Source: Gammaproteobacteria bacterium
GTDB lineage: Bacteria; Pseudomonadota; Gammaproteobacteria; Pseudomonadales; Azotimanducaceae
DNA: 64,000 nucleotides
Direction of reading: 5' to 3'
Assembly (NCBI GenBank): GCA_007694905.1
Contig: REEU01000285.1
Location: 31,980-95,979 of the forward strand
Below the pieces are notes generated by a model, which worked only from the letters and a program-made list of their open reading frames with translations, was not told where the DNA came from and did not search any database. This document shows, in pieces, positions 43,173 through 54,119 of the stretch. A program made the position numbers and the translations under genes. Within the stretch, counting starts at the first letter, position 1. Every line of letters begins with the position of its first letter.

Positions 43173-44051
43173 ATGGCATTCGAAATCTGGCAGGTGGGCG
43201 GGATCCGGATCACGCGTATACCGGAACTCAACCGGATCCCAGGCATGAAGGGACTGCTGCCGGATGCGACACCCGCCGCACTCGCACCCATTGACTGGCT
43301 GCGTCCGCATTTCGTAAGCGCTGACGGCAAGCTCAATGCGAGCATCCACGCCTTCGTCGTGGAAGCCGACGATCGCTGCATCCTGGTGGACACCTGCGTC
43401 GGCAACGACAAGCCGCGCAGCTATGCCGGCTGGGACCGTATGCAGGGCCCGTTTCTGGAGCGGCTGCGCGCGGCCGGCTACGTCCCCGAACGGATCGACA
43501 CGGTGCTGTGCACCCACATGCATGTGGATCACGTGGGCTGGAACACGCGCTGGCAGGACGATCACTGGGTGCCGACGTTTCCGCAGGCCCGCTATCTGTT
43601 CGGCCGCACGGAATACGCGCACTGGCTGGGGGCGAGTCGCGAGGCGCCCGACGAGGACGGGCTCGATCACGGTCAGGTCCTGGCGGACTCCGTGCAGCCG
43701 GTGCTGGATGCAGGCCTGGCGACCTTCGTGGAGGCACCGTTCGAGGTCTGTGCCGGCGTGAGCCTGCTGCCGACGCCCGGTCACACGCCGGGCCACGTCA
43801 GCGTCGAACTCCGCTCAGAGGGCATCGCCGCGTTCATCACCGGTGACCTCATGCACCATCCATGTCAGATCGCTCGCCCGCACTGGGCGGCCACGGCAGA
43901 CGTGGATGCCGCCGTAGCAGTCGCGACGCGGAAGCACATACTCGAGCGGCTGACCGCAAGTGGAGAACTGCTGCTCGGTACCCACTTCGCGCCACCCACG
44001 GCGGGTCGCGTCGTGCGCGATGGGGACACGTTTCGCCTGGTCCTCGAATGA
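43173..44051 (+). CDS. MBL-fold metallo-hydrolase (lactonase-like)
   Basis: A 292-residue enzyme. THMHVDHVGWN is the H-x-H-x-D-H zinc motif; PTPGHTPGHVSVEL, ITGDLMHHP and LLGTHFAPP provide the remaining ligands. The N-terminal ILVDTCVGNDKPR is typical of the subgroup that includes AHL lactonase-like and other small-ester hydrolases. The start follows GCGGAGGGAGGCGAGC, a strong ribosome site. The gene is divergent from the helicase-like gene, 139 bp away. The substrate is not predictable. Confidence 0.92.
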   Translation: MAFEIWQVGGIRITRIPELNRIPGMKGLLPDATPAALAPIDWLRPHFVSADGKLNASIHAFVVEADDRCILVDTCVGNDKPRSYAGWDRMQGPFLERLRAAGYVPERIDTVLCTHMHVDHVGWNTRWQDDHWVPTFPQARYLFGRTEYAHWLGASREAPDEDGLDHGQVLADSVQPVLDAGLATFVEAPFEVCAGVSLLPTPGHTPGHVSVELRSEGIAAFITGDLMHHPCQIARPHWAATADVDAAVAVATRKHILERLTASGELLLGTHFAPPTAGRVVRDGDTFRLVLE

Positions 44052-44143
44052 AGCGCGCGGGCCCGGCTGAAGCTGGGCGCGTTGGCGGGAGTGTGCTCGG
44101 GAGCGTTACCCTGCCTGTGGATTGTGCGGTTGGGAGCGCTTTC

Positions 44144-44254
44144 ATGAGCAAAGTCTACGGCATCACCGAAATCGTCGGATCGTCCACCAAGAGCTATGAC
44201 GATGCGATCACGCAGGCCACACAGACTTTGCTCGGCAGATGTGGCTTGAGGTGA
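44144..44254 (+). pseudogene. Frameshifted dodecin
   Basis: MSKVYGITEIVGSSTKSYDD and the following AITQATQTL match the first half of dodecin, a flavin-storage protein of about 68 residues. The frame then runs into GRCGLR and stops at 36 residues. In the next frame the same DNA gives RQMWLEV, matching the expected LRNLRWFEV of dodecins, so one indel near 44235 broke the gene. The downstream part has drifted beyond recognition. Confidence 0.75.
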
Positions 44255-44361
44255 CCCATCGCATCTCCTCAAGGAAGGATAGGACAATCGGACAACGCGG
44301 TGGTACTTGCCAGCCTGCAGCGGAGACCGCAGGGTGAAGCGATCAGGAAGAGAGAGGCATC

Positions 44362-45225
44362 ATGATGGTAAAGGTACGCAACCACAGCCCCGAGGTGGTG
44401 CTCGGCGATCTCCGCTTCGGCGAAGGACCGCGCTGGCATGACGGCCGGATCTGGTTCTCCGACATGCACGACGGCTGGGTGCTGGCGCTGACGCCCACGG
44501 GCGAAGTCACACGCATCTGCCACGTCGAAGCCGAACCGTCCGGGCTCGGTTGGCTGCCCGACGGCCGCCTGCTCGTGGTTTCCATGCAGGACCGGCGACT
44601 GCTGCGGCAGGAGCCCGACGGGTCACTCGTAACCCACGCCGATCTCTCTGACCTCGCCCGCTTCCACTGCAATGACATGGTGGTTGACGGCGACGGCCGC
44701 GCCTGGGTCGGCAACTTCGGCTTCGACCTCCACGCCGGCGCCGAGTTCTGTACGACTGAGCTTATCCGGGTGGACCCGGATGGCCGGGCCAGCGTCGCAG
44801 CAGACGACATGGCGTTCCCGAACGGCACCGTGATCACGCCCGACGGACGCACGCTGATCATCGGCGAATCCTATGCGGGCCGACTGACCGCCTTCGACAT
44901 TGCGGTGGACGGCACGCTTACCAATCGGCGGCTGTGGGCCGAGCTTCCGGAGGGCCGGATTCCCGACGGCATCTGCCTGGATGCCGAAGGCGGCATCTGG
45001 GTGGCGTCGCCCCTGGGTAATCAGTGTCTTCGGGTCCTCCAAGGCGGTGAAGTCACCGACGTGGTGGATCTCGATCGAGGTGCGTTTGCCTGCATGCTCG
45101 GCGACGATGACCGGCGTACGCTCTACATCTGTACAGCAGAGGATTCGCACCCGGCCAAAAGCGTCTCGCGCAGCGGTCGCATCGAACGGGTCCGGGTGGA
45201 CGTGGCCGGGGCGGGATGGCCCTGA
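44362..45225 (+). CDS. SMP-30/gluconolactonase family protein
   Basis: A 287-residue six-bladed propeller lactonase. The metal ligands are in LRFGEGPRWHDGRIWFSD (Glu), NDMVVDGDGRAWVGNFGFD (Asn) and PDGICLDAEGGIWVA (Asp). FPNGTVITPDGRTLIIGES carries the conserved Asn. Such enzymes open sugar or aldonic lactones. GAGAGAGGCATC precedes the ATG. The gene is convergent with the FAD oxidoreductase gene. Confidence 0.92.
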   Translation: MMVKVRNHSPEVVLGDLRFGEGPRWHDGRIWFSDMHDGWVLALTPTGEVTRICHVEAEPSGLGWLPDGRLLVVSMQDRRLLRQEPDGSLVTHADLSDLARFHCNDMVVDGDGRAWVGNFGFDLHAGAEFCTTELIRVDPDGRASVAADDMAFPNGTVITPDGRTLIIGESYAGRLTAFDIAVDGTLTNRRLWAELPEGRIPDGICLDAEGGIWVASPLGNQCLRVLQGGEVTDVVDLDRGAFACMLGDDDRRTLYICTAEDSHPAKSVSRSGRIERVRVDVAGAGWP

Positions 45226-45254
45226 GCAGATTCAGGGAAGTGCTGATCAATTCC

Positions 45255-46865
45255 CTAAGCGAGGCGGCGCTTGCGGTCGGCGAGAATTTCGCGTGCGGCG
45301 TTGTGCCCGGGAAGACCGGACACGCCGCCGCCTGGATGCGTTCCGGATCCACACAGGTAAAGACCCGGCAGCGCCCCCCGATACCGCGCCTGCCCGAGCA
45401 TGGGCCGGGCGGAGAACAGCTGATCGAGCGACAGCGCACCATGAAAGATGTCGCCAGAAGGCAAACCGAACGTGCGTTCGAGATCCAGCGGACTGAGCAC
45501 CTGACGCCCGATCACGGCCGCGCGGAAGTTCGGCGCATATTCGGCAACCGTGTCGAGCATCAGGTCCGCCACAGTCTCCTTGTGGTCATTCCAGCTCGCA
45601 CCACGCGGCAACTCCGGCGCCGTGTGCTGACAGAACAGACTGGCCACATGCTGTCCCGGCGGCGCCAGACTGTCGTCCAGCGTCGACGGAATCACCATCT
45701 CGACGATGGGCCGGCGCGACCAGCCATGGATGCGCGCATCGAAGAAGGCCTGCTCCATGTAGCCGAGACTCGGCGCGAGGATGATCCCGGCGGTGTGATG
45801 CGGCGCCCGTTCCCTGCCCGGCAGGCAGGTGAAATCGGGCAATTCGGACAACGCCACGTTCATGCGGAAGCTGGCCGAGCCGCAGCGCCAGCGACGCATG
45901 CGTTCGAGCACCGGCTCTGGAACATGCGCGGCATCCATCATGTCCAGATAGAGGCTGCGGGGATTGACGTTGGCGACGACGATCCCGGCACGGTGAACGT
46001 CGCCAACGGCGGTGACCGCGCCGACCACCCGCCCCTGGTCCACCAGCAGTTCCGCCACCGGCGCGTCCACCTCGATGCGGGCGCCCTGCGTCACAGCTGA
46101 GCGTGCCATGGCCTCGGTGATGGCACCCATGCCGCCGACGGCATGCCCCCAGGCGCCCTTGCGTCCGTTCACCTCGCCGAAGACGTGATGCAGCAGCACG
46201 TAGGCGGACCCCGCCGAGTAGGGACTGGCGTAATGGCCGACGACGCTGTCGAAACCGAGCACGGCCTTGATGGGATCGCTTTCGAACCAGCCATCAAGGT
46301 AGTCGCCGGCGGATCCCGCGAACAGCGTCAGGAGCTCCTGCCGCAGCCCGGCATCCAGGCGTGTCAGCCGACGACCGACACCTACGCCCCGCAGCAGCTC
46401 GCCCAGCGCTTCGCGGCGACTGTCCGCCACAAGATTCGGCGGTGCCAAGAGCGCGAGGTCGCGCATGACATCTGCCAGCGCTTCAAGCCGACCGCCGTAG
46501 GCTTCCAGACGCTCGGCGTCCCGCCGGGAGAACTTCGCTACTTCCTCGGCGGTCCGGCCTTCGGCGACGAGCAGGTAGCGGCCGTCCGCCGTGGGCAGGA
46601 AGTTGGCCGCCTCGCGCTCGACGATGCGCAGGCCGTGGCGGGACAGCTCCAGATCGCCGATGACCTTCGGATGCAAAAGCGAGACGGTATAGGCCGCCAC
46701 CGAGTTGCGGAAACCGGGATGGAAGGTCTCGGTGACCGCGGCGCCGCCCACCACGTGGCGTCGCTCGAGGACCGACACGTCCAGGCCCGCTGCAGCCAGG
46801 TACGCCGCGCAGACCAGTCCGTTATGCCCGGCACCGATGACGAGCACGTCGCTGCTGCGCTTCAT
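45255..46865 (-). CDS. FAD-dependent oxidoreductase, phytoene-desaturase/PYROXD2-like
   Basis: A 536-residue flavoprotein. The dinucleotide-binding motif VLVIGAGHNGLVCAAYLAAAGLDVSVLERR is at the N-terminus, followed by GGAAVTETFHPGFR. The C-terminus LYLCGSGTHPGGGVSGLPGHNAAREIL is the matching FAD-binding end of the phytoene dehydrogenase superfamily. The sequence is closest in feel to bacterial PYROXD2 homologues rather than carotenoid enzymes, and no carotenoid genes are near. ATG at 46865 was preferred over GTG at 46874 because GGGGGTGAC then acts as a ribosome site. Confidence 0.9.
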   Translation of the reverse strand: MKRSSDVLVIGAGHNGLVCAAYLAAAGLDVSVLERRHVVGGAAVTETFHPGFRNSVAAYTVSLLHPKVIGDLELSRHGLRIVEREAANFLPTADGRYLLVAEGRTAEEVAKFSRRDAERLEAYGGRLEALADVMRDLALLAPPNLVADSRREALGELLRGVGVGRRLTRLDAGLRQELLTLFAGSAGDYLDGWFESDPIKAVLGFDSVVGHYASPYSAGSAYVLLHHVFGEVNGRKGAWGHAVGGMGAITEAMARSAVTQGARIEVDAPVAELLVDQGRVVGAVTAVGDVHRAGIVVANVNPRSLYLDMMDAAHVPEPVLERMRRWRCGSASFRMNVALSELPDFTCLPGRERAPHHTAGIILAPSLGYMEQAFFDARIHGWSRRPIVEMVIPSTLDDSLAPPGQHVASLFCQHTAPELPRGASWNDHKETVADLMLDTVAEYAPNFRAAVIGRQVLSPLDLERTFGLPSGDIFHGALSLDQLFSARPMLGQARYRGALPGLYLCGSGTHPGGGVSGLPGHNAAREILADRKRRLA

Positions 46866-46936
46866 AACAGTCACCCCCGTCAGCGCAACTCTGCATACAA
46901 TGCCGGACGCACCGGCGAATCGGAGTTGATCCTGCA

Positions 46937-47152
46937 GTGAACGATGCCGAACTGGAAGCGCGCCTTACCGACATCGAGGGACGCTACGCCTTCCTCGACG
47001 ATATGGTGCACGACCTCGATGCCGTGGTGACCGCGCAGCAGCGAACCATCGACGACCTGCGCGAGCAACTCGACCAGACCCGGGCCGCCCTCAGGGCCGC
47101 CCAGCCTGGCGAGGACGGCGACGAACCCGAGCCGCCCCCACCCCACTACTGA
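46937..47152 (+). CDS. slyX: SlyX family protein
   Basis: A 71-residue coiled-coil protein starting at a GTG. LEARLTDIEGRYAFLDDMVHDLDAVVTAQQRTIDDLREQL is the heptad-rich SlyX core, and the tail ends in the family's proline run and PPHY. Its function is unknown. It is divergent from the FAD oxidoreductase gene (71 bp) and lies 40 bp upstream of the beta-CASP gene, with which it may be co-transcribed. Confidence 0.92.
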   Translation: MNDAELEARLTDIEGRYAFLDDMVHDLDAVVTAQQRTIDDLREQLDQTRAALRAAQPGEDGDEPEPPPPHY

Positions 47153-47192
47153 TCGAGGCGCGGCCGTCACCGCCGCCTCCCATGAGGATGCC

Positions 47193-48593
47193 ATGCCGCA
47201 ACTGACCTTTCTCGGCGCCACCGGCGAAGTCACCGGTTCGCGCTATCTGCTGGAGACCGAGCAAGCGAAGATCCTGCTCGAATGCGGCCTGTGGCAGGGC
47301 GGCGCCAAGTCGGTACGCCGCAATCGGGCCTCCCTGAAGCGGTTGGCGAAGCAGCTCGATGCCGTCGTTCTCTCCCACGGCCATCTGGACCACGCCGGAT
47401 TGCTGCCGAAACTGGTCCGGGACGGCTTCCGCGGCCCGGTGTTCTGCAGCGCCGGGACCCGGGAACTGCTCGGCATCATGCTGCGCGACGCAGCCCACGT
47501 CATGGCCAAGGATCTGGAGTGGGAGAATCGGCGCCGGGAGCGGGCCGACCGCAAGCTGCTGGAACCGATCTACGACGTCGAAGACGTGGAAGCGGCTCTG
47601 GATCTCTGCGAGGCGGTCCGCTTCGGCACGCCCACCAACGTCGCCCCGGGCATGCAGCTGACGCTGCACGATGCCGGCCATATCCTCGGGTCCGCCATCG
47701 TAGAGATGCAGCTCGAAGGCGGGGGCCGCCGCCGGCGCCTGGTGTTCTCAGGCGACCTCGGCAATGCGGATTCAGTGCTGATGAACACGCCCGCCCGACT
47801 CGAGCATGCCGACATGGTGCTGCTGGAAAGCACTTATGGGAATCGGGACCACCGGCCTCTGGACGCGACGCTGGACGAATTCGCCGGGATTCTTGCCACC
47901 GCCGACCACGAAGGCGGCAACGTGCTCATTCCGGCCTTCGCGGTCGGCCGCACCCAGGAGGTGCTCTACCATCTCGGCATGCTTAATCATGCCGGTCGAC
48001 TGCCGCAGCAGAAGGTGTTCCTGGACAGCCCGATGGCCATCGAGGTGACCCGGCTGTACGACCGGCTAAGCCATCTGCTCGACGCCGAGGACCTGGAGAT
48101 TCTGCGTAAGGCCGGCGGTGACGACCTTGCCAGGGCACTGCCCCAGCTGCAGCTGACCCAGGACGTGGAAGCCTCCATGGCCATCAACCGCATCCGCGGC
48201 GGAGCCATCATCATCGCCGGTTCCGGCATGTGCACCGGCGGCCGCATCCGCCATCACCTGAAGTACAACCTGTGGCGGCAGCAGAATCATGTGGTCATCG
48301 TCGGCTTCCAGGCCCAGGGCACGCTGGGCCGGCTGCTGGTGGACGGTGTCAGGCGGGTCAAACTGTTCGGCGAGGAGATCGCCGTGAAGGCGCAGGTCCA
48401 CACCCTGGGCGGCTTCTCTGCCCATGCCGGCCAGAGCCAGCTCATGGCCTGGGCTGCCGGCTTCCGTAATCGCCCGGTGTTCCAGCTGGTCCACGGCGAA
48501 CCGGATGCCCGCGAGGCCCTGGCCCTGGCGCTGCAAGCCGGTCACGACATCGACGCCCGTCAGCCCGACCCCGGCGATATGATCATGGTGTGA
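47193..48593 (+). CDS. Beta-CASP metallo-beta-lactamase, RNase J/CPSF-like
   Basis: A 466-residue nuclease-type enzyme. LSHGHLDHAGLLP is the zinc motif, LHDAGHILGSAIV and FSGDLGN follow, and the beta-CASP part has ESTYGNRDH, IPAFAVGRTQEVLY, IIIAGSGMCTGGRIRHHL and GGFSAHAGQSQL. This full set matches the YSH1/CPSF73-like group, which processes RNA. The length and motif spacing are normal. The role in this organism is not known beyond RNA cleavage. Confidence 0.92.
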   Translation: MPQLTFLGATGEVTGSRYLLETEQAKILLECGLWQGGAKSVRRNRASLKRLAKQLDAVVLSHGHLDHAGLLPKLVRDGFRGPVFCSAGTRELLGIMLRDAAHVMAKDLEWENRRRERADRKLLEPIYDVEDVEAALDLCEAVRFGTPTNVAPGMQLTLHDAGHILGSAIVEMQLEGGGRRRRLVFSGDLGNADSVLMNTPARLEHADMVLLESTYGNRDHRPLDATLDEFAGILATADHEGGNVLIPAFAVGRTQEVLYHLGMLNHAGRLPQQKVFLDSPMAIEVTRLYDRLSHLLDAEDLEILRKAGGDDLARALPQLQLTQDVEASMAINRIRGGAIIIAGSGMCTGGRIRHHLKYNLWRQQNHVVIVGFQAQGTLGRLLVDGVRRVKLFGEEIAVKAQVHTLGGFSAHAGQSQLMAWAAGFRNRPVFQLVHGEPDAREALALALQAGHDIDARQPDPGDMIMV

Positions 48594-48669
48594 CCGCCGA
48601 ACACAGCGTCGCGCGGGCGGGAGACTGGTACCATCGGAGATCAGTCTACATAGAGAGGGAGAGCGATCC

Positions 48670-49929
48670 ATGCAGGACTCACGCCCCGGCCTTTCAGCCG
48701 ACCTGTTTCAGCTCGCCATGTCCGAGGAGGCCCAGCCCCTGATGGACGCGGTGAAGCAGCACATCCGCGACAACGTCACGCCCATCACCGAGGAGTTTTT
48801 CGCGCTTCACGACCAGAAGGACGATCGCTGGTCCTGGCACCCGCGGCAGCTCGAACTGCTAGAAGGCGCGAAGAACGCTGCCAAGAACAACGGCCTGTGG
48901 AATTTCTTCCTGCCGGACAACGAATACGGCAGCGGCCTGACCAACCTCGATTACGCCTACATCGCCACCGAGCTCGGTAAGTCTCCGCTGGCCTCGGAGT
49001 CGTTGAACTGCAGCGCGCCGGACACCGGCAACATGGAAGTGCTCGAGCGAATCGGAACGCCTGAGCAGAAAAAGCAGTGGCTCGAACCGCTGCTGAACGG
49101 CGAGATTCGCTCAGCCTACGCCATGACCGAGCCCGGCCTGCCGTCTTCGGATGCGCGCAACATCAGCACCGAGGCTAAGCTCGTCGGCGACGAGTGGGTC
49201 ATCAACGGCGAGAAGTTCTACATTTCCGGCGCCGGCGACCCGCGCTGCAAGATCATGATCGTGATGGTGAAGACCGACCCGAACGCGCCGTCGCACAAGC
49301 AGCAGTCACAGATTCTGGTACCGAAGGATACGCCCGGAGTCGAGATCCTCGAAGGCATGCAGGTGTTCGGCAAGGATCATGCGCCCCAGGGGCACATGCA
49401 CATCCGCTTCAACAACGTGCGCGTGCCGAAAGAGAACATCCTGCTCGGCGAGGGCCGTGGCTTCGAGATCTCCCAGCTGCGCCTTGGTCCCGGACGCATT
49501 CACCATTGCATGCGCTCCATCGGTAAAGCCGAAGTAGCGCTGGAGCTGATGGTCAAGCGCTCGGCCACCCGCGAGGCGTTCGGCAAACCCATAGCCAAAC
49601 TCGGTGGCAACCTCGAAATCATCTCCCGCGCCCGCATCGAGATCGACGCCATGCGGCTGATGGTGCTGCAGGCGGCCAAAGCCATGGACGTCCTTGGCAA
49701 CAAGGAGGCACGGGTCTACGTCAGCGCGGTGAAGGCGATGGTGCCGGAGAAGGTCTGCACCATTATCGATCAGGCCATTCAGATGCACGGTGCCACCGGC
49801 ATTTCCCAGTGGACGCCGCTGGCGAACATGTACACGGACATGCGCCACCTACGTTTTGCCGATGGACCCGACGAGGTGCACCACATGGTGGTCGGCCGCA
49901 ACGAGCTGCAGAAATACGACCTCTGGTGA
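48670..49929 (+). CDS. Acyl-CoA dehydrogenase (ACAD11-like)
   Basis: A 419-residue FAD enzyme that makes the first oxidation of beta-oxidation. AYAMTEPGLPSSDARNI is the FAD/substrate loop, GEKFYISGAGDPRC the middle beta domain, and GPGRIHHCMRSIGKAEVALELM, REAFGKPIAKLGG and QMHGATGISQWTPLANMYTDMRHLRFADGPDEVH the helical C-terminal domain. The GRIHHCMR sequence is typical of the ACAD10/11 subgroup. GAGAGGGAGAG precedes the ATG. No fatty-acid operon is attached. Confidence 0.93.
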   Translation: MQDSRPGLSADLFQLAMSEEAQPLMDAVKQHIRDNVTPITEEFFALHDQKDDRWSWHPRQLELLEGAKNAAKNNGLWNFFLPDNEYGSGLTNLDYAYIATELGKSPLASESLNCSAPDTGNMEVLERIGTPEQKKQWLEPLLNGEIRSAYAMTEPGLPSSDARNISTEAKLVGDEWVINGEKFYISGAGDPRCKIMIVMVKTDPNAPSHKQQSQILVPKDTPGVEILEGMQVFGKDHAPQGHMHIRFNNVRVPKENILLGEGRGFEISQLRLGPGRIHHCMRSIGKAEVALELMVKRSATREAFGKPIAKLGGNLEIISRARIEIDAMRLMVLQAAKAMDVLGNKEARVYVSAVKAMVPEKVCTIIDQAIQMHGATGISQWTPLANMYTDMRHLRFADGPDEVHHMVVGRNELQKYDLW

Positions 49930-49972
49930 CCCGCAAGCAGTCACCCAGACCGCCAATGGCGTCGCACAAATA

Positions 49973-50190
49973 GGGGTCGGACCAAATTAAGTGCATGATT
50001 TTATTTGATAAAACTTAAACTCAGCTGCAGGGCACAGCGACGACGGCTGTCGATACGGTTGACGATCTTGTGAGACGTACGGAATCCAAGAACTTTGAAA
50101 AACTTTTTATTACCATTTTCAGACACTTAAATTGGTCCGACCCCAAAACGCCCCCCAAAACGCCCCAAAACGCCACCCAAAACGCCACAA
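49973..50190. mobile_element. Short inverted-repeat element (MITE-like) with adjoining tandem repeat
   Basis: Two 21-bp ends, at 49973-49993 and 50124-50144, are inverted copies with one mismatch. They begin GGGGTCGGACCA and, on the other strand, read to the matching TGGTCCGACCCC. The 130-bp interior is AT-rich and has no gene. Right after the right end (50145-50190) come four imperfect AAAACGCCCC units. The element fills most of the 304-bp gap between the acyl-CoA dehydrogenase and usp genes. Confidence 0.75.
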
Positions 50191-50233
50191 AGGGGCCGGA
50201 GCGAGCAACAGGAGGGCGTCGCTGCTGAATGAC

Positions 50234-50665
50234 TCACGGAACGACCGTGACCGGGACGTCAGCTAAGAGGACGAGGCGGGATGGCACAGTAGCGAACAAC
50301 GCTCGACGTAATGGGTTCTCACCCGTTCGACCAACGATGATCTGATTGGCATCGAACTCCTGCGCCATCTCAAGCAAAACGTCCACGCGATCGCCGTGCT
50401 TCACGGCCGAGGAACAGGGTAACGCGTCGCCGACGATCTCGACCGCCGGGGCCAGCACCTGTTCCTCCGCTGCCTTCAGTTCAGCGTTCCGCTGCTTCAG
50501 TCGTTCTTCATTATCCTCCGGGGTCGTGAAGGAGTATGGCGACCAGGGGATGACGTGAGCGCAAACGACTTGACCGCCACGCTCCTTGGCCTGATCACAC
50601 GCATAAGCCACCGCCCGATCACTGGCCTCGCTACCGTCGACTCCAACAAGGATGACGAACCCCAT
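50234..50665 (-). CDS. Universal stress protein (UspA family)
   Basis: A 143-residue cytoplasmic protein. ILVGVDGSEASDRAVAYACDQAK opens the Rossmann-like Usp fold. The ATP-binding pattern G-x2-G-x9-G-type is present as VGRTGENPLRRALFATVPSRLVLLADVPVTVVP, with Val-Pro in place of the usual Gly-Ser at the end, so nucleotide binding may be modified. The start at 50665 (MGFVILVG) follows AGGAGT. The longer frame to 50716 has no ribosome site. Confidence 0.9.
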   Translation of the reverse strand: MGFVILVGVDGSEASDRAVAYACDQAKERGGQVVCAHVIPWSPYSFTTPEDNEERLKQRNAELKAAEEQVLAPAVEIVGDALPCSSAVKHGDRVDVLLEMAQEFDANQIIVGRTGENPLRRALFATVPSRLVLLADVPVTVVP

Positions 50666-53441
<2,776 letters not shown>

Positions 53442-53461
53442 ACAACGAGCGCAAGGCCAAA

Positions 53462-53490
53462 CCTGAACGGCGTTGCAGACGCCGTTCAGG
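53462..53490 (+). terminator. Perfect 12-bp hairpin after katG
   Basis: CCTGAACGGCGT (53462-53473) and its exact complement (53479-53490) surround a 5-base loop. It lies 20 bp after the katG stop. No T-run follows, so it may be a weak terminator or an mRNA-protecting stem. Confidence 0.65.
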
Positions 53491-53502
53491 GGTCCGCGCA
53501 GG

Positions 53503-53665
53503 CTAAGGAAGTGCCAGACGGTTGAGAAGCATGCGGCCTGCAAGCTCGCGAAGCCCCGTCAGCGTCGATGTGAACACGTCATGGCCACGCTGCCGCAGTG
53601 AACTCGCGACCGGCCTCCATTCCCAGCCCCCCAGGCGCTCCGTGCACGATCATAACCGTTGCCAT
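53503..53665 (-). pseudogene. Frameshifted, shortened alpha/beta hydrolase
   Basis: From an ATG at 53665 the frame reads MATVMIVHGAPGG and fails at a stop near 53580. In another frame the DNA continues LRQRGHDVFTSTLTGLRELAG, the next segment of a typical esterase of the VHGAxxG / GHDVFTPTLTGLGER type. It ends at a TAG at 53503, so most of the catalytic domain is gone. The remaining 150 bp up to lapA hold nothing recognisable. Confidence 0.7.
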
Positions 53666-53819
53666 TCGCACCCTCCTGCCCAGCAGTTCAGCTTTGACGG
53701 CAACGCTACGATTTCCGACTTCTGCCGGCAAACCGCGATCGGCCCAGCGCCCCGGCAGTGAGATCAATCCGGACGTATGGCAACGTATCCGCACCAACCT
53801 GTTGTCCAGGAGTGTGCGC

Positions 53820-54023
53820 ATGAACATGAAGAAGGTGAAACTGACGCTTGCCGTTACTCTGGTTGTGGTGATCGTGCTCTTTGCGTTCCAGAATTCGGAA
53901 ACCATCGGCGTTCAGTTTCTCGTCTGGACCTGGACCGCATCGCGCGCACTCGTCCTGCTGCTCGTGTTCTTTGCCGGCGCCGGGGTCGGCTGGCTCGCAC
54001 GTGGTGCGCGAGCCAGGCGGTGA
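53820..54023 (+). CDS. LapA-domain small membrane protein (DUF1049)
   Basis: A 67-residue inner-membrane protein with two helices: VKLTLAVTLVVVIVLFAFQNSETIGVQFLVWTW and ALVLLLVFFAGAGVGWLARG. The FAFQNSE...V.FLVWTW pattern is the LapA domain. In E. coli LapA works with LapB in lipopolysaccharide assembly, but here no lapB is adjacent. CCAGGAG precedes the ATG. Confidence 0.85.
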   Translation: MNMKKVKLTLAVTLVVVIVLFAFQNSETIGVQFLVWTWTASRALVLLLVFFAGAGVGWLARGARARR

Positions 54024-54119
54024 CGAACGCCGTCAAGGCATCGATCGATCTGCGACTTCGGAGTCGGACCATGGCAAAGTGTTCTGATACTCGTCACGAA
54101 CCAACCCCGGGGGATATGG

